NCBI RefSeq assembly: GCF_024752025.1
Contig: NZ_JANTPU010000001.1
Span: forward strand, 1,736,001 to 1,800,000
Direction of reading: 5' to 3'
Length of the DNA stretch: 64,000 bases
From: Pseudidiomarina sp. CB1
GTDB taxonomy: Bacteria > Pseudomonadota > Gammaproteobacteria > Enterobacterales > Alteromonadaceae
Translations under genes and position numbers: made by a program
Notes under the pieces: generated by a model
Told to the model about the DNA's origin: nothing
Database searches by the model: none
The model's input: only the letters and a program-made list of their open reading frames with translations
In this document: positions 35,783 through 45,814 of the stretch, piece after piece
How positions within the stretch are numbered: the first letter of the stretch is position 1
Layout: each line of letters opens with the position of its first letter

Positions 35783-38700
35783 TATCGTTCTCCTCTTTAT
35801 TCGAACGCGGAAGCATGCGCAGACCTTTCATTTGCGACTTCAATGCTTCGATAACCCGCAAAGCTGCAGGAATATAAATCAACATAAACAACGTACTGAC
35901 CAGCATCCCGCCCACAATCACCGTAGCGAGACCTCGATAAATCTCACTACCGACGCCAGGCACCACTACAAGTGGCAACATGCCAACCACAGAAGTCAGT
36001 GAACTCATATAAACTGGACGTACTCGAGAGGCAATCGCGTAATGAATAGCTGCTTGAATAGCCATGCCCTCACGCTGCGCGTTGCGCGTTTGATCGATGA
36101 GCAAGATGGCATTGTTGACCATAAGGCCGAGCAAGATAACAAAGCCAATCATGGTCAATAGGTCAAGCGCTTGGAAGGTGAAGATGTTCAAGAACTGCAA
36201 TCCAAAAACACCACCAGCTATAGCGATTGGAACAGTAGTAAGTACTAACAAGCTGTCTTTTGCCGAGCGGAACAACGCAGTCATAATTAGGAATAAAATA
36301 AACACTGCGTAGATAAAGTTGTCCGCCATACTTTTAATTGTATCGGCTAAGTCATCGGCGCCGCCCGATAAGGTCATAAACACACCAGGGCTCAGCTCTG
36401 ACTCGACTTCTGCCATAACGGTTTGGGTGACTTCCACCGCTTCATCAATGGTGATAGTGGCAGGCAAACGAATAAGCAGCGTCAGTGTACGATTGCCATT
36501 TAATCGCTGAATGCGCACAGGTCCAGTTACGCGCTCAATTGAGGCAAGTTGGCCGACCGTTTGCACGCCCGCTTCGGGTGTGTAAATTGGCGTTGCCTCT
36601 AGCGCCTCAGGCGTTTTCCAAGGCTGCGCTTCAACGATAATGTCGCGACGGTTAAAACCATCAAACATTTCACCAACCCACAAGCCGTTTGTGTAAGCAC
36701 GAATATTTTGTGCAACTGTCGTACGGTCGACACCCGCTTGCGCAAGCTGATGATCGCGAGGCGTCACTTGCAGCTCTGGCTTGGCATCGTAAATCGACGG
36801 CACCGGCTGAACCACGGTGTTAGGCAAGCGATCTTGCAGTCGTCCGATGGTGCGCTCAATGACCAAACGTGAAGCATCATCAAGGGCACCATTGAAATTC
36901 AAACGTATCGCACGGTTGCTACTGCCCACACTCACATTGAGCAACGAAGCCTGCTGCGCATAAGCCAAAGTTTCAGGTAAGTTCGCCAGTATCTCGGTAT
37001 TCAAAACCTTGATCATTTCCGGCGCTGCGGTCGGATCCTCTGGGTAAACAAACAACACATTGCCGCCAGCACTGGCTGATAGATTATAATCTTTTACTTT
37101 AGGCAGCTTCTCGCCCGTCAGGTGAGGTTCGAGGCGACGCATAATGGTGGTAGCGATCTCATCTTCAATCACCGAATAATTCGCTCCAGGAGGCGTCATC
37201 ATCGCCACAAAAATGCCTTCCCACTTCGCTTCCGGCAAGAAATCCGGACGTGGTAATAACAACAACAACGTCACGGCAGAAGCGACTAACAATCCTAAAC
37301 ACCATGCGACCGCACGTTTGGGCGTGCGAGTCAGACGCGCATATAAGTTAGCCAGTTGGGTCCAAAGCGCTAAAGGTTCTTTGTCCTCGTCCTGATTTTT
37401 TAAGACCTTAGTTGCTAAAACCGGAACCAAGAACATAGCCGTAAGCATCGACATCACCACCGCTACGGACATGGTGATAGCTAAATCGAAGAAGAGCTGA
37501 CCCGCCATGCCTTGCATGAAGAGCACAGGAATGAAAATCGCAACTGTGGTCGCGGTCGAGGCGAATAAAGCCGGTGCAACTTGGCTGGCGCTCTTCACTG
37601 CCGCGTCAAACACTGACAAGCCTTGATGACGCAAGCGAAGGAAGTTTTCCTGCACGACGATTGCGGCATCGAGCACTAATCCAACAGCGAACGCCAAACC
37701 GGCTAGCGATATGATGTTTATGGTGCGTCCCAGCAACGCCATCGCCAGTAACGCCGCAGCAAGACTGACCGGAATCGTTGTTGCTATGAGCAAAGTCGCA
37801 CGAAAGCCTCGAATCATCCAATACAACAGGCCTAGGACCAAAATAATACCGATTCCCAAGCTACTCTGTACCAAATCAATTGCACGCTTGATGTGGACTG
37901 ACGGATCAAAACTTAGCTCAATTTCTAAGCCCTTGTTCACCAATACTTTTTCGTTCAGATCCTTAATTGCTGCTTTGAGCTCCTCAACCACGGCCACGGT
38001 ATTAGCGTCATTGGTGCCGTTAAGTGTGATATAAAATGCCGGTTGCCCGCTGCGGTAAGCAAAGCTACGTGCATCAGCAAAACCATTACGAACCTTGGCA
38101 ATTTCTTTCAAATACACCGGTCGGCCGTTGTTATAAGCCACTATCATATTGCCGTAGTTTTCTGCGGTATATTGGCCGTTGTAACGCACCGTATATTCAC
38201 GACGCCCCACTTCAGCGAAACCTCCCGACATATTTGCCGAACGCTGAATGGCATTGGTCACTGTACTGATTTGTACGCCCAAAGCCGCCATTCTGTAGGG
38301 ATCGATTTCAATTTTTAGCTGGTGACCCACGCTACTATTCAAGTTTACACGTGCGACACCTTCAATGCGTTGCAAGACCGGCTTCACATTCGCCTCGATA
38401 AGGTCCTGATAGTCAGTGAAGTCAGAGTCTTGCTGCTCACCGGTTTTGGTGATCAGAAGGGTCGCAATACTTTCTTCCAAGCCACCCAGCATTACTTGAG
38501 GCTCGGCAGCTTCACGTGGCCGTGGTGGAGCCTGGTTCAGCGCATTAACGACATCAATGAAGGTTTGCTGCATGTCAGTACCCAGCGCAAACTCCATAAT
38601 GGTAATGCTAAAGCCCGAGCGCACTGATGAATAGAGGCGCTCAACACCGCTTAAACCCATCAGAAGTTCTTCTTGGGGCTCGACTATCTCGCTTTCGAGT

Positions 38701-38873
38701 TCTGCCGGTGCTGCAGCGCGCCAGCTATTAAGAATTGCAATTTGCGGACGATTTAAATTCGGTGTCAGTTGCACTGGCATTTGGCTCACACTGGCAAAGC
38801 CAATAAGCGTAACGATCAAAAAGGCAATGGCCGTAGCAACTGGGTTGTAATGACTTAAACGAAAAAGACTCAT
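35769..38873 (-). CDS. RND efflux pump inner-membrane subunit
   Basis: 1034 residues, the usual AcrB-family length. Twelve membrane helices: one at the start (ATAIAFLIVTLIGFASV), then blocks at about 335-530 and 850-1020, separated by two large periplasmic loops. Characteristic segments: PNLNRPQIAI, the TM4 region AGLAFAVGLVLDAAIVVQENF with acidic residues for proton relay, and MIGFVILLGLMVNNAILLIDQTR. Proton-driven export; multidrug (HAE-type) more likely than metal, since no metal-binding signature is seen. ATG 38873 has GGGAGGAAAA upstream. First gene of a pump-adaptor operon. Confidence 0.9.
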   Translation of the reverse strand: MSLFRLSHYNPVATAIAFLIVTLIGFASVSQMPVQLTPNLNRPQIAILNSWRAAAPAELESEIVEPQEELLMGLSGVERLYSSVRSGFSITIMEFALGTDMQQTFIDVVNALNQAPPRPREAAEPQVMLGGLEESIATLLITKTGEQQDSDFTDYQDLIEANVKPVLQRIEGVARVNLNSSVGHQLKIEIDPYRMAALGVQISTVTNAIQRSANMSGGFAEVGRREYTVRYNGQYTAENYGNMIVAYNNGRPVYLKEIAKVRNGFADARSFAYRSGQPAFYITLNGTNDANTVAVVEELKAAIKDLNEKVLVNKGLEIELSFDPSVHIKRAIDLVQSSLGIGIILVLGLLYWMIRGFRATLLIATTIPVSLAAALLAMALLGRTINIISLAGLAFAVGLVLDAAIVVQENFLRLRHQGLSVFDAAVKSASQVAPALFASTATTVAIFIPVLFMQGMAGQLFFDLAITMSVAVVMSMLTAMFLVPVLATKVLKNQDEDKEPLALWTQLANLYARLTRTPKRAVAWCLGLLVASAVTLLLLLPRPDFLPEAKWEGIFVAMMTPPGANYSVIEDEIATTIMRRLEPHLTGEKLPKVKDYNLSASAGGNVLFVYPEDPTAAPEMIKVLNTEILANLPETLAYAQQASLLNVSVGSSNRAIRLNFNGALDDASRLVIERTIGRLQDRLPNTVVQPVPSIYDAKPELQVTPRDHQLAQAGVDRTTVAQNIRAYTNGLWVGEMFDGFNRRDIIVEAQPWKTPEALEATPIYTPEAGVQTVGQLASIERVTGPVRIQRLNGNRTLTLLIRLPATITIDEAVEVTQTVMAEVESELSPGVFMTLSGGADDLADTIKSMADNFIYAVFILFLIMTALFRSAKDSLLVLTTVPIAIAGGVFGLQFLNIFTFQALDLLTMIGFVILLGLMVNNAILLIDQTRNAQREGMAIQAAIHYAIASRVRPVYMSSLTSVVGMLPLVVVPGVGSEIYRGLATVIVGGMLVSTLFMLIYIPAALRVIEALKSQMKGLRMLPRSNKEENDNVYE

Positions 38874-39001
38874 AGTTTTCCTCCCGTGCCAACCACAAGG
38901 GGCTGGTGATGGGTAACACTATGGTCAAGTTTTTCTTAAAGCTCTTGAAGGCTAGCTGAATGGTTCTTAAGAAATATTAAACTGCTGTTTTACATAGAAA
39001 A

Positions 39002-39023
39002 AAGGCCTCCTTATGGAGGCCTT
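39002..39023 (-). terminator. Rho-independent terminator of the prolyl oligopeptidase gene
   Basis: AAGGCCTCC / GGAGGCCTT, a 9-bp perfect stem with a 4-base loop, followed on the minus strand by a T-run (38998-39003). It lies 30 bases after the minus-strand stop at 39053. Confidence 0.9.
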
Positions 39024-39052
39024 CGTTGCATTCATCCCAAAACCACGCAGGC

Positions 39053-41218
39053 TTATTTAAGCTCTGCTAGGTCTTTTACACCCATGTTGTACAAGGTGAA
39101 ACCGTAGATATCAGCATATTGTTCAATGGTTTTCGAGACCGGAGTACCTGCACCGTGACCGGCATTCGTTTCAATGCGAATCAGCTGCGGGTTAGGTCCG
39201 GTGTTTTTGGCTTGTAACTCAGCCGCAAACTTAAATGAGTGAGCCGGAACCACACGGTCGTCGTGGTCGCCTGTGGTGATTAAAGTTGCTGGATAGTTTT
39301 CACCCTGCTCAACGTTGTGTACCGGCGAATAACCATACAAGTACTCGAACATTTCTTTGCTGTCTTCGGCGGTACCGTAGTCATAGGCCCAGCCAGCGCC
39401 AGCAGTAAAGGTGTGATAGCGCAACATATCCAAAACGCCAACGGCTGGCAGAGCGACTTGCATCAAATCAGGGCGCTGCGTCATTACCGCACCGACCAAT
39501 AGTCCACCATTTGAGCCGCCGCGTACCGCTAATCGCTCACGTGACGTATAACCTTGCTCGATCAGGTACTCACCTGCAGCGATAAAGTCATCGAACACGT
39601 TCTGCTTTTGCATTTTTGTGCCGGCATCGTGCCAAGCTTTACCGTATTCGCCGCCACCACGAAGGTTTGCGACGGCGTAAACACCGCCCATTTCTAACCA
39701 CAGCGCATTGGTAATGCTAAACGATGGCGTCAAACTCACGTTAAAGCCACCATAACCATATAGAATCGTTGGCGTTGTACCATTTAACTCAAGACCTTTT
39801 TTATGGGTAATGATCATCGGTACTTCGGTGCCGTCTTTAGAAGTATAGAATACCTGCTTTGACACATAAGCATCGCTGTCAAAGTCTGCTTTCGATTTCT
39901 CGTAAACCGCAGATTCACCGGTTTCTGGCGCAAACTTATAAATTGTGCTTGGCGTGTTGTAGTTAGTAAACGTGTAGTAAAGTTCTTCGGCATCAGCCTT
40001 GCCGCCTAAACCACCAACGCTACCAACACCCGGCAGTTCGACGTCACGAACTTTATTGCCGTCGTAGTCGTACTGCTCGACTTTCGAGATAGCATCGACC
40101 ATATACTCAGCGAAGATATAGCCTGCACCAGTGCCAGCACTTAACACATTATCCGTTTCAGCAATAAAGTCCTGCCAGTTTTCTGGGCTTGGGTTACTCG
40201 CATCAACAGTGACCACGCGCTTATTCGGAGCATCGAGGTCGGTTACTAAGTACAAAGTCGAACCTTTGTTATCTAATGGAAACGTATCAGCGTCGGTATG
40301 CCCTTGTACTGCCACGAGTTCACTATCGGATGAGCTCAAGTCCTTCAGGAATAGCTTGTTTCCTGATGTCGAAATGGCTGCTGAAATATAAAGATAGTTA
40401 TCATCTTCCGATACAAAACCTTGTACATAGCGATGTTTCTCGGCTTCCGTACCACCGAATATGACCGGATCATTCGCTTGTTCAGTACCTAGCTTGTGGT
40501 AATACAGCTTATGCTGATCAGTTTTTGCTGACAGTTCACTACCTTCTGGCTTGTCATAGCTCGAATAGTAAAAGCCATCGTTACCAAACCATGAAATACC
40601 GCTAAACTTCACATCTACTAATGCTGGTTCAAGCTGTTCCTTGGTTTCCGCATCGATAATGATGATTTTTCGCCAATCGCTACCGCCTTCAGAAATAGAG
40701 TATGCGGCAATCGAGCCATCTTTCGAGAAGCTAATGCTCGCCAATGATGTGGTGCCATCTTCACTAAAGGTGTTTGGATCTAAGAAAACTTCAGTATTAC
40801 CCTCAGCATCGGTGCGATACAAAACACTTTGGTTTTGCAGACCATCATTCTTATAAAAATAGGTGTAGTTACCTTCTTTAAACGGCGCACTAATCTTTTC
40901 ATAATTCCACATGGCCGTTAAACGTTCTTCAATTTCTTGGCGATATGGGATCTGTTCCAAGTAATCAAACGTCACTTCATTTTGCTTTTTAACCCACTCT
41001 TCCGTTTCTTCACTACGGTCATCTTCAAGCCAACGGTACGGGTCTGCCACAACAGTGCCAAAGTATTCGTCGGTCACATTACCGCGGAACGTTGTTGGGT
41101 AGGTAATCTGGGTATTTACCGTTGTTGTTTTTTCAGCCACTTCTGGGGTACTCGTTTCTTGTTGCGGCGAGCATGCAGCTAGGACTGCTACGCTCGCTAG
41201 GGTGATCATAAATCGCAT
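39053..41218 (-). CDS. Prolyl oligopeptidase (S9A), predicted lipoprotein
   Basis: 721 residues. Lipobox LAAC (Cys about residue 16), then a short Thr/Glu-rich linker. The core starts [28 protein letters not shown], the POP N-terminal signature, followed by a propeller and the hydrolase domain. Catalytic Ser in [13 protein letters not shown] (about residue 570), Asp in [10 protein letters not shown] (about 655), His in NAGHGAGTP (about 690). It cuts proline-containing peptides after Pro. Envelope-anchored by prediction. Third S9 peptidase in the window, with its own terminator. Confidence 0.92.
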   Translation of the reverse strand: MRFMITLASVAVLAACSPQQETSTPEVAEKTTTVNTQITYPTTFRGNVTDEYFGTVVADPYRWLEDDRSEETEEWVKKQNEVTFDYLEQIPYRQEIEERLTAMWNYEKISAPFKEGNYTYFYKNDGLQNQSVLYRTDAEGNTEVFLDPNTFSEDGTTSLASISFSKDGSIAAYSISEGGSDWRKIIIIDAETKEQLEPALVDVKFSGISWFGNDGFYYSSYDKPEGSELSAKTDQHKLYYHKLGTEQANDPVIFGGTEAEKHRYVQGFVSEDDNYLYISAAISTSGNKLFLKDLSSSDSELVAVQGHTDADTFPLDNKGSTLYLVTDLDAPNKRVVTVDASNPSPENWQDFIAETDNVLSAGTGAGYIFAEYMVDAISKVEQYDYDGNKVRDVELPGVGSVGGLGGKADAEELYYTFTNYNTPSTIYKFAPETGESAVYEKSKADFDSDAYVSKQVFYTSKDGTEVPMIITHKKGLELNGTTPTILYGYGGFNVSLTPSFSITNALWLEMGGVYAVANLRGGGEYGKAWHDAGTKMQKQNVFDDFIAAGEYLIEQGYTSRERLAVRGGSNGGLLVGAVMTQRPDLMQVALPAVGVLDMLRYHTFTAGAGWAYDYGTAEDSKEMFEYLYGYSPVHNVEQGENYPATLITTGDHDDRVVPAHSFKFAAELQAKNTGPNPQLIRIETNAGHGAGTPVSKTIEQYADIYGFTLYNMGVKDLAELK

Positions 41219-41254
41219 GAGATCTTCCTTCGTTATTGTTTTAACTTATGTCAT

Positions 41255-41815
41255 TTAACTTAATGCTGGGTGCGTATTTGCAAACCATGGTTGTTGGTTC
41301 ACGCTTGCTAAAAACGCTTGTAAGTTCGGCCATTGGTGGATGTCCAAGCGCTCGCGGAATTGCGCCCAACTCAAAAAGCACGCTAAGCGTAAGTGGGCAT
41401 CATTTTCCGGGTCTGCGGCCGGCCAATCACGATCATTTAATTCATCTAAAATAGCAATCACACGAGATTGCTGACGCTGCAAGTAGCCTATATCTTCGAT
41501 AGCCACACCGTCACGATCGAGTAAAAATAAGTTAATGGTGGTATCGAGTGCCGTGTTGACCAAGCAATACAAATCAAAATCTTCAATGTCGTCGCAAAAA
41601 CCCTGCCCCGCTAAAGTGCGAAGATAACGTAAAATAGACGACGAATCGTGCAATTTTAGCCCATGATGAGTAAAGAAGGGTACGCGTTTGGCTGGCGAAT
41701 TTTGCGCGCTTTGGGCGTAGTCCGTAGGTACTAGTTCAAATTTTTGCTCATTAAGCGCCAATACAATTCGACAATGACGCACAAATGGTGAGGTATAGCT
41801 GCCAAATAGTTTCAT
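41255..41815 (-). CDS. Glutathione S-transferase family protein
   Basis: 186 residues. N-terminal thioredoxin-like domain: MKLFGSYTSPFVRHCRIVLALNE with a Ser/Cys pair near residues 9 and 15, cis-Pro segment KRVPFFTHHG and the glutathione-binding DSSSILRYL. A shortened helical C-terminal domain follows. Slightly shorter than the usual 200-220 residues. Substrate unknown. Divergent from the DUF502 gene, with 50 bases between starts. Confidence 0.82.
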   Translation of the reverse strand: MKLFGSYTSPFVRHCRIVLALNEQKFELVPTDYAQSAQNSPAKRVPFFTHHGLKLHDSSSILRYLRTLAGQGFCDDIEDFDLYCLVNTALDTTINLFLLDRDGVAIEDIGYLQRQQSRVIAILDELNDRDWPAADPENDAHLRLACFLSWAQFRERLDIHQWPNLQAFLASVNQQPWFANTHPALS

Positions 41816-41866
41816 GTTGGGTCCTGAAAAAGCTAAGCTAGAACAAACTCACAAGAGAGTAGCATA

Positions 41867-42463
41867 ATGAAAAAAGCCATACAGTATTTACTTAAAGGTC
41901 TAGCGGTTCTGCTACCTATTATCGTCACGATTGCGGTCGTACGTTGGTTACTCGTTACGATAGAAACGTGGCTGCGGCCCATTTGGGTTGCTGTGCTCGG
42001 CGAAACGTTTTACTTCCCTGGTTTAGCCTTTATTAGCTTTCTAGGTATTGCCTTTCTTATTGGCTTTAGTGCGCGCTGGGCTTTTATCAACAACCTTTGG
42101 GAGTTGCCGGGTAAGTTAATGAACAAAATGCCGTTACTTAACACCGTTTACGGCACTATCAACGACGTTATTGAAATGATGTCCGGCAAAAATTTCGCCG
42201 ATGAGTCGGTGGTATTGGTCACGCTTCCTGGAGGTGATTTAAGACTGATCGGCATCATTACCAAAAAAAGCGATGATGATGACCGTTTGGCACAATTTCT
42301 TGAAGACGACCACGTCGCGGTGTTCTTACCAATGAGTTACAATGTCGGCGGCTACATGGTCATGGTGCCGCGTAGCTGTATTGAAGCTATTGATATGAGT
42401 CCCGCCGATGCATTGCAGTTAACCATCAGTGCAGGGTTGGGGAAAAAACAAGCCAAGGAGTAG
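41867..42463 (+). CDS. DUF502 membrane protein
   Basis: 198 residues. Two N-terminal membrane helices (YLLKGLAVLLPIIVTIAVVRWLL and YFPGLAFISFLGIAFLIGFSA), then a cytosolic domain with NKMPLLNTVYGTINDVIEM and a VAVFLPMSYNVGGYMVMVPRS segment, all DUF502 features. The C-terminus is charged. Role unknown; plant homologues (COV proteins) affect trafficking. The esterase gene begins three bases after the stop, with AAGGAG in the end of this gene, so they form an operon. Confidence 0.85.
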   Translation: MKKAIQYLLKGLAVLLPIIVTIAVVRWLLVTIETWLRPIWVAVLGETFYFPGLAFISFLGIAFLIGFSARWAFINNLWELPGKLMNKMPLLNTVYGTINDVIEMMSGKNFADESVVLVTLPGGDLRLIGIITKKSDDDDRLAQFLEDDHVAVFLPMSYNVGGYMVMVPRSCIEAIDMSPADALQLTISAGLGKKQAKE

Positions 42464-42466
42464 TAA

Positions 42467-43123
42467 ATGGCCTATTTGCCGTGTGTCGAAATTGAGCCGA
42501 ATGAAACCGCCAACCGCAGTATTATCTGGCTGCACGGGCTTGGTGCCGACGGTAATGACTTCGCCCCCATTGTACCGCACATTCAAGCGCCGACAGGTGC
42601 TCACATTCGCTTTGTCTTTCCACACGCCCCGCAACTACCGGTCACGATCAATGGTGGTATGCGCATGCCCGCGTGGTACGACATTTTAGAAATGTCGATT
42701 GCGAGAAAAGTTGATGCTACACAGCTACGCGCTTCTGCTTCGGCAGTTCGGGACTTAATTCAACGCGAGCAAGAGCGTGGCATCGCTGCCGAACACATTA
42801 TTTTGGCGGGATTTTCACAAGGCGGCGCGGTGGCCTATGAGACCGCATTGACCCATCATGAAAAGTTGGGCGGCTTGATGGCATTATCAACCTACTTGGC
42901 AACCCACGAAAGTATCAAGCTCAACCCTGTGAATCGCGAGTTACCTATTTTGATGCAACACGGCAGTCAAGATCCAGTCGTACCCGAAGCACTCGGCAAA
43001 CATGCTTATCAATGGCTCACCGAGCAGGGTTACCAAGCGGATTATCAAAGTTTTCCGATGCAGCATCAGGTTTGCGCTGAGCAAATTGATGCGATCAATA
43101 AGTGGTTAAGCAAGCACCTGTAA
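42467..43123 (+). CDS. Carboxylesterase / acyl-protein thioesterase-like alpha/beta hydrolase
   Basis: 218 residues, standard length for the phospholipase/carboxylesterase (Abhydrolase_2) family. Motifs: IIWLHGLGADGNDFAPI (oxyanion region), GFSQGGAVAYE (nucleophile Ser, about residue 115), HGSQDPVVPEALG (Asp, about 168) and a late His (QHQVCAEQ, about 200). Cytosolic serine esterase like Pseudomonas EstB. The usual MxHxV start of this His motif is here MQHQV, still compatible. Convergent with purK, stops overlapping by 18 bases. Confidence 0.88.
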   Translation: MAYLPCVEIEPNETANRSIIWLHGLGADGNDFAPIVPHIQAPTGAHIRFVFPHAPQLPVTINGGMRMPAWYDILEMSIARKVDATQLRASASAVRDLIQREQERGIAAEHIILAGFSQGGAVAYETALTHHEKLGGLMALSTYLATHESIKLNPVNRELPILMQHGSQDPVVPEALGKHAYQWLTEQGYQADYQSFPMQHQVCAEQIDAINKWLSKHL

Positions 43124-44191
43124 ACGCTCACGCCATTGCTTGACCCACTTTTTTGCCGTCGCAAAGTTTGCGGTACGAATATTCACGTGCCCTACTTTGC
43201 GCCCGGGTCGAGGTTCTTTGTTGTACCAGTGGCACTGCGCGTCTTGATGGTGCCATAGTCCGACCGGAATCTGTTGCGCGCCGATAACGTTAAGCATAAG
43301 CGTCGGTTCGATGTGCAGTTCTGGAAACGGCATGCCCGTCAGCGCGCGCATATGCAAATCGAACTGACTGCAGTTCGCCCCACTCATGGTCCAATGCCCC
43401 GAGTTGTGTACCCGCGGCGCCACTTCATTGATAAGTAGCGCAGCGTCTTTACCTTCACCCACGACAAAAAACTCAATCGCAAACACACCCACGTAATTTA
43501 ATGCGGTCGTAAGGCGATGGAAGGCTTCTTCGGCTTGCTGTTGCAACATATCCGGTACATCGTCGATGCCGCCTAAGCTATAGCTCAGAATACCTTGGGT
43601 GTGGACATTGGTGATTAAGGGATAACAGCAGACACTACCGTCTTTACCGCGCGCGCCAACCAATGAAACTTCTTTATGGAATGGAATCATGTGTTCGGCG
43701 ATACCTGGCTCTTTCCCTGCTTCGGCAGCTAATGCTGACACATCATCACCAGGCTTGAAGCGCCACTGGCCCTTGCCATCATAGCCGCCACGAGCCGCTT
43801 TCAAAACGAGCGGCTGTTCGGCCTTAGTCAGTAATTTTTCGAGTTCACTGACAGTGCCATAGCTCTGCCAAGGTGATGTACCGACGCGGCAATCATCAAA
43901 TAACTTCTTTTCGGCCCGACGATCGGTCAAGCTCTTGATGCGGGCTGGGTCCATCAAAAATTTGTCGTGCGCAGCAGCAATAACGTCCGCGGGGATAGCC
44001 TCGTGCTCCCAGCTCACCACATCAGCCCAATCAATAGCATCAGCTAAACTCCACGGCAGCGACACATGTGCCGACAGCGGCTTAACTTCTTGGCTACGCG
44101 TACTATACAGCAGACACTCATGGCCGTGGCTAATACCGCTAGCGCCGAGCATTTGACCTAATTGACCGTCACCGACAAACAAGACCTTCAT
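43106..44191 (-). CDS. purK: N5-carboxyaminoimidazole ribonucleotide synthase
   Basis: 361 residues. ATP-grasp enzyme: N-terminal [15 protein letters not shown]-binding [18 protein letters not shown] (about 130-147), [29 protein letters not shown] (metal-binding Glu/Asn) and a C-terminal GHVNIRT. Converts AIR, ATP and bicarbonate to N5-CAIR in purine synthesis. Start overlaps the purE stop by four bases (ATGA), the standard purEK operon. Confidence 0.95.
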   Translation of the reverse strand: MKVLFVGDGQLGQMLGASGISHGHECLLYSTRSQEVKPLSAHVSLPWSLADAIDWADVVSWEHEAIPADVIAAAHDKFLMDPARIKSLTDRRAEKKLFDDCRVGTSPWQSYGTVSELEKLLTKAEQPLVLKAARGGYDGKGQWRFKPGDDVSALAAEAGKEPGIAEHMIPFHKEVSLVGARGKDGSVCCYPLITNVHTQGILSYSLGGIDDVPDMLQQQAEEAFHRLTTALNYVGVFAIEFFVVGEGKDAALLINEVAPRVHNSGHWTMSGANCSQFDLHMRALTGMPFPELHIEPTLMLNVIGAQQIPVGLWHHQDAQCHWYNKEPRPGRKVGHVNIRTANFATAKKWVKQWRERLQVLA

Positions 44192-44682
44192 GCGTCAGGT
44201 AACTCCAGTTTTGGACCGTTCATGACTTTTTCTTTTTGAGCTTTACGGAATGCATTTACATTGTCGCGTATTTTGACGTCTTGGGTGCCAACAATTTGTG
44301 CCGCCAACAAACCAGCGTTCGCTGCGCCAGCTTGACCAATCGCCAAAGTGCCAACAGCTACACCTTTGGGCATTTGCACAATCGATAACAAGCTATCAAG
44401 CCCTTTGAGCTGCTTACTTGGCACCGGCACACCTAGCACAGGGATAGCCGTGTAGGCCGCAAGCATTCCAGGTAGATGAGCGGCGCCACCAGCGCCAGCA
44501 ATAACCACCGGAACACCATCTTGCTCAGCTTGTACCATCGAAGATTTAAGTAAATCAGGGGTGCGGTGTGCAGACACAACTTCAGCGCGCCACTCGACAC
44601 CAAGGTCTTTCAGCATCTGTGCGGCATGTTGCATGACGGGCCAGTCTGACTGTGAGCCCATTAGAATAAGAACGGGTGCCAT
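44188..44682 (-). CDS. purE: N5-CAIR mutase
   Basis: 164 residues. Class I Pur[13 protein letters not shown] (phosphate-binding), [11 protein letters not shown] (the catalytic His and the SAHR motif, about residues 40-45), and [16 protein letters not shown]. Converts N5-CAIR to CAIR. Coupled to purK downstream. The ribosome binding site AAGGAG immediately upstream is inside a perfect hairpin (44688-44706), which may control initiation. Confidence 0.95.
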   Translation of the reverse strand: MAPVLILMGSQSDWPVMQHAAQMLKDLGVEWRAEVVSAHRTPDLLKSSMVQAEQDGVPVVIAGAGGAAHLPGMLAAYTAIPVLGVPVPSKQLKGLDSLLSIVQMPKGVAVGTLAIGQAGAANAGLLAAQIVGTQDVKIRDNVNAFRKAQKEKVMNGPKLELPDA

Positions 44683-44687
44683 GAGCT

Positions 44688-44706
44688 GCTCCTTTTTGAA
44701 AGGAGC
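44688..44706 (-). promoter_or_regulatory. Hairpin enclosing the purE ribosome binding site
   Basis: On the minus strand GCTCCTTT-CAA-AAAGGAGC forms an 8-bp perfect stem with a 3-base loop. The 3' arm is the Shine-Dalgarno sequence, five bases before ATG 44682, and the 5' arm is an anti-SD. No T-run follows, so it is not a terminator. Candidate translational control element. Confidence 0.5.
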
Positions 44707-44739
44707 GAATTGTAGCTAGGCACGCCGCTCGGTGCAAAT

Positions 44740-45753
44740 TTATTGTGCGACTTTTAGCCGGTTGCGGCCCTGACTTTTCGCTTGATACAGCGCAGAATCT
44801 GCTGCTTCCATCCACTCACCCCACTGCTGCCCTTGCTTGAGTTCAGCTAGGCCACCGCTGGCGGTTACTGTAACCGTAAGCGACTTCACCGTGAAAGGGT
44901 CATGCCGGATTCGATCCAAAATATCTGTGGCAACATCAGCTGCTTGCTTACGTGCAGTGTTCGGCATTAATACAACAAACTCAGCGCCGCTGCTACGAAT
45001 CACACTGTCGTGCTGCCGAGCTGCTCCGCGAATTCGGCGCGCTGCTTCTTCGAGCACTTTATCGCCGAACAAATAACCGTAGCGGTCGTTGACGCTTTGA
45101 AACGAATCCATATCGATTTGCAGTAATGACACCGGTTGCTTTGAACGTTGCGCTTTATTGATGGCTTGCTGCACCATATCGCTCAGATACTCGCGCTTAA
45201 TACACCCCGTTAACGAGTCGGTTGCCGCCGCCGAAAATAATTTTTTCTGCATACTGCTCATCATAATCAAGAAAGCAGCACCGACACCGATCAATACCAG
45301 CATCGAAATCGCCACACGCCATGCATAATCAAACGGCAATACTTGGTAAATCACCGCGGCAAAAAGGGCATAAATAAGCATGATCACCAGTACAAATATG
45401 GTCTTATCGAACATAAAAAAGACCATCGCCAAAATGGGGTACATCCAATACACCCCCATAATGCCTGCCGACTTCATCGACACACTAACAAGCGTACCGA
45501 GACAACAAATCACCAAGAAATTGATCCATTGTGGTGCTAGTTCGTGGCGGTACAAGTAGCCAATCAAAATGAAGCCCACCGCAACACAGAACAGCGCTGC
45601 GGCTGCCGCCAATCCACCATCAAGCAACGAATAAAATGCTGTGCCAGCAATCACCAAACCTGAACCAAAGTAAATGGTACGCATGGCAAGCAAGCGAAAA
45701 TGTTGCCACAAATCGAAAGTAGCAGAAGGACTGGTTGTCGTTACTGGCGTCAT
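44740..45753 (-). CDS. Membrane GGDEF-family protein with degenerate active site
   Basis: 337 residues. Six or so membrane helices at about 20-175, no recognisable sensor domain, then a GGDEF domain (about 185-337). The domain has LQIDMDSFQSVNDRYG, with metal-binding Asp, but the signature loop reads SSGAEF instead of GGDEF: the catalytic third residue is Ala and the first Gly is Ser. The RxxD I-site (RQHD) five residues before the loop is intact. Likely inactive as a cyclase but able to bind c-di-GMP. It is the second gene of a pair with the cyclase at 45815; the N-terminal halves look paralogous. Confidence 0.85.
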   Translation of the reverse strand: MTPVTTTSPSATFDLWQHFRLLAMRTIYFGSGLVIAGTAFYSLLDGGLAAAAALFCVAVGFILIGYLYRHELAPQWINFLVICCLGTLVSVSMKSAGIMGVYWMYPILAMVFFMFDKTIFVLVIMLIYALFAAVIYQVLPFDYAWRVAISMLVLIGVGAAFLIMMSSMQKKLFSAAATDSLTGCIKREYLSDMVQQAINKAQRSKQPVSLLQIDMDSFQSVNDRYGYLFGDKVLEEAARRIRGAARQHDSVIRSSGAEFVVLMPNTARKQAADVATDILDRIRHDPFTVKSLTVTVTASGGLAELKQGQQWGEWMEAADSALYQAKSQGRNRLKVAQ

Positions 45754-45814
45754 AATTATGTCCGTATTCGTTTTAATATTGTTAACTTTAACTGCTTTGT
45801 CGCAGTTTGCCTAG

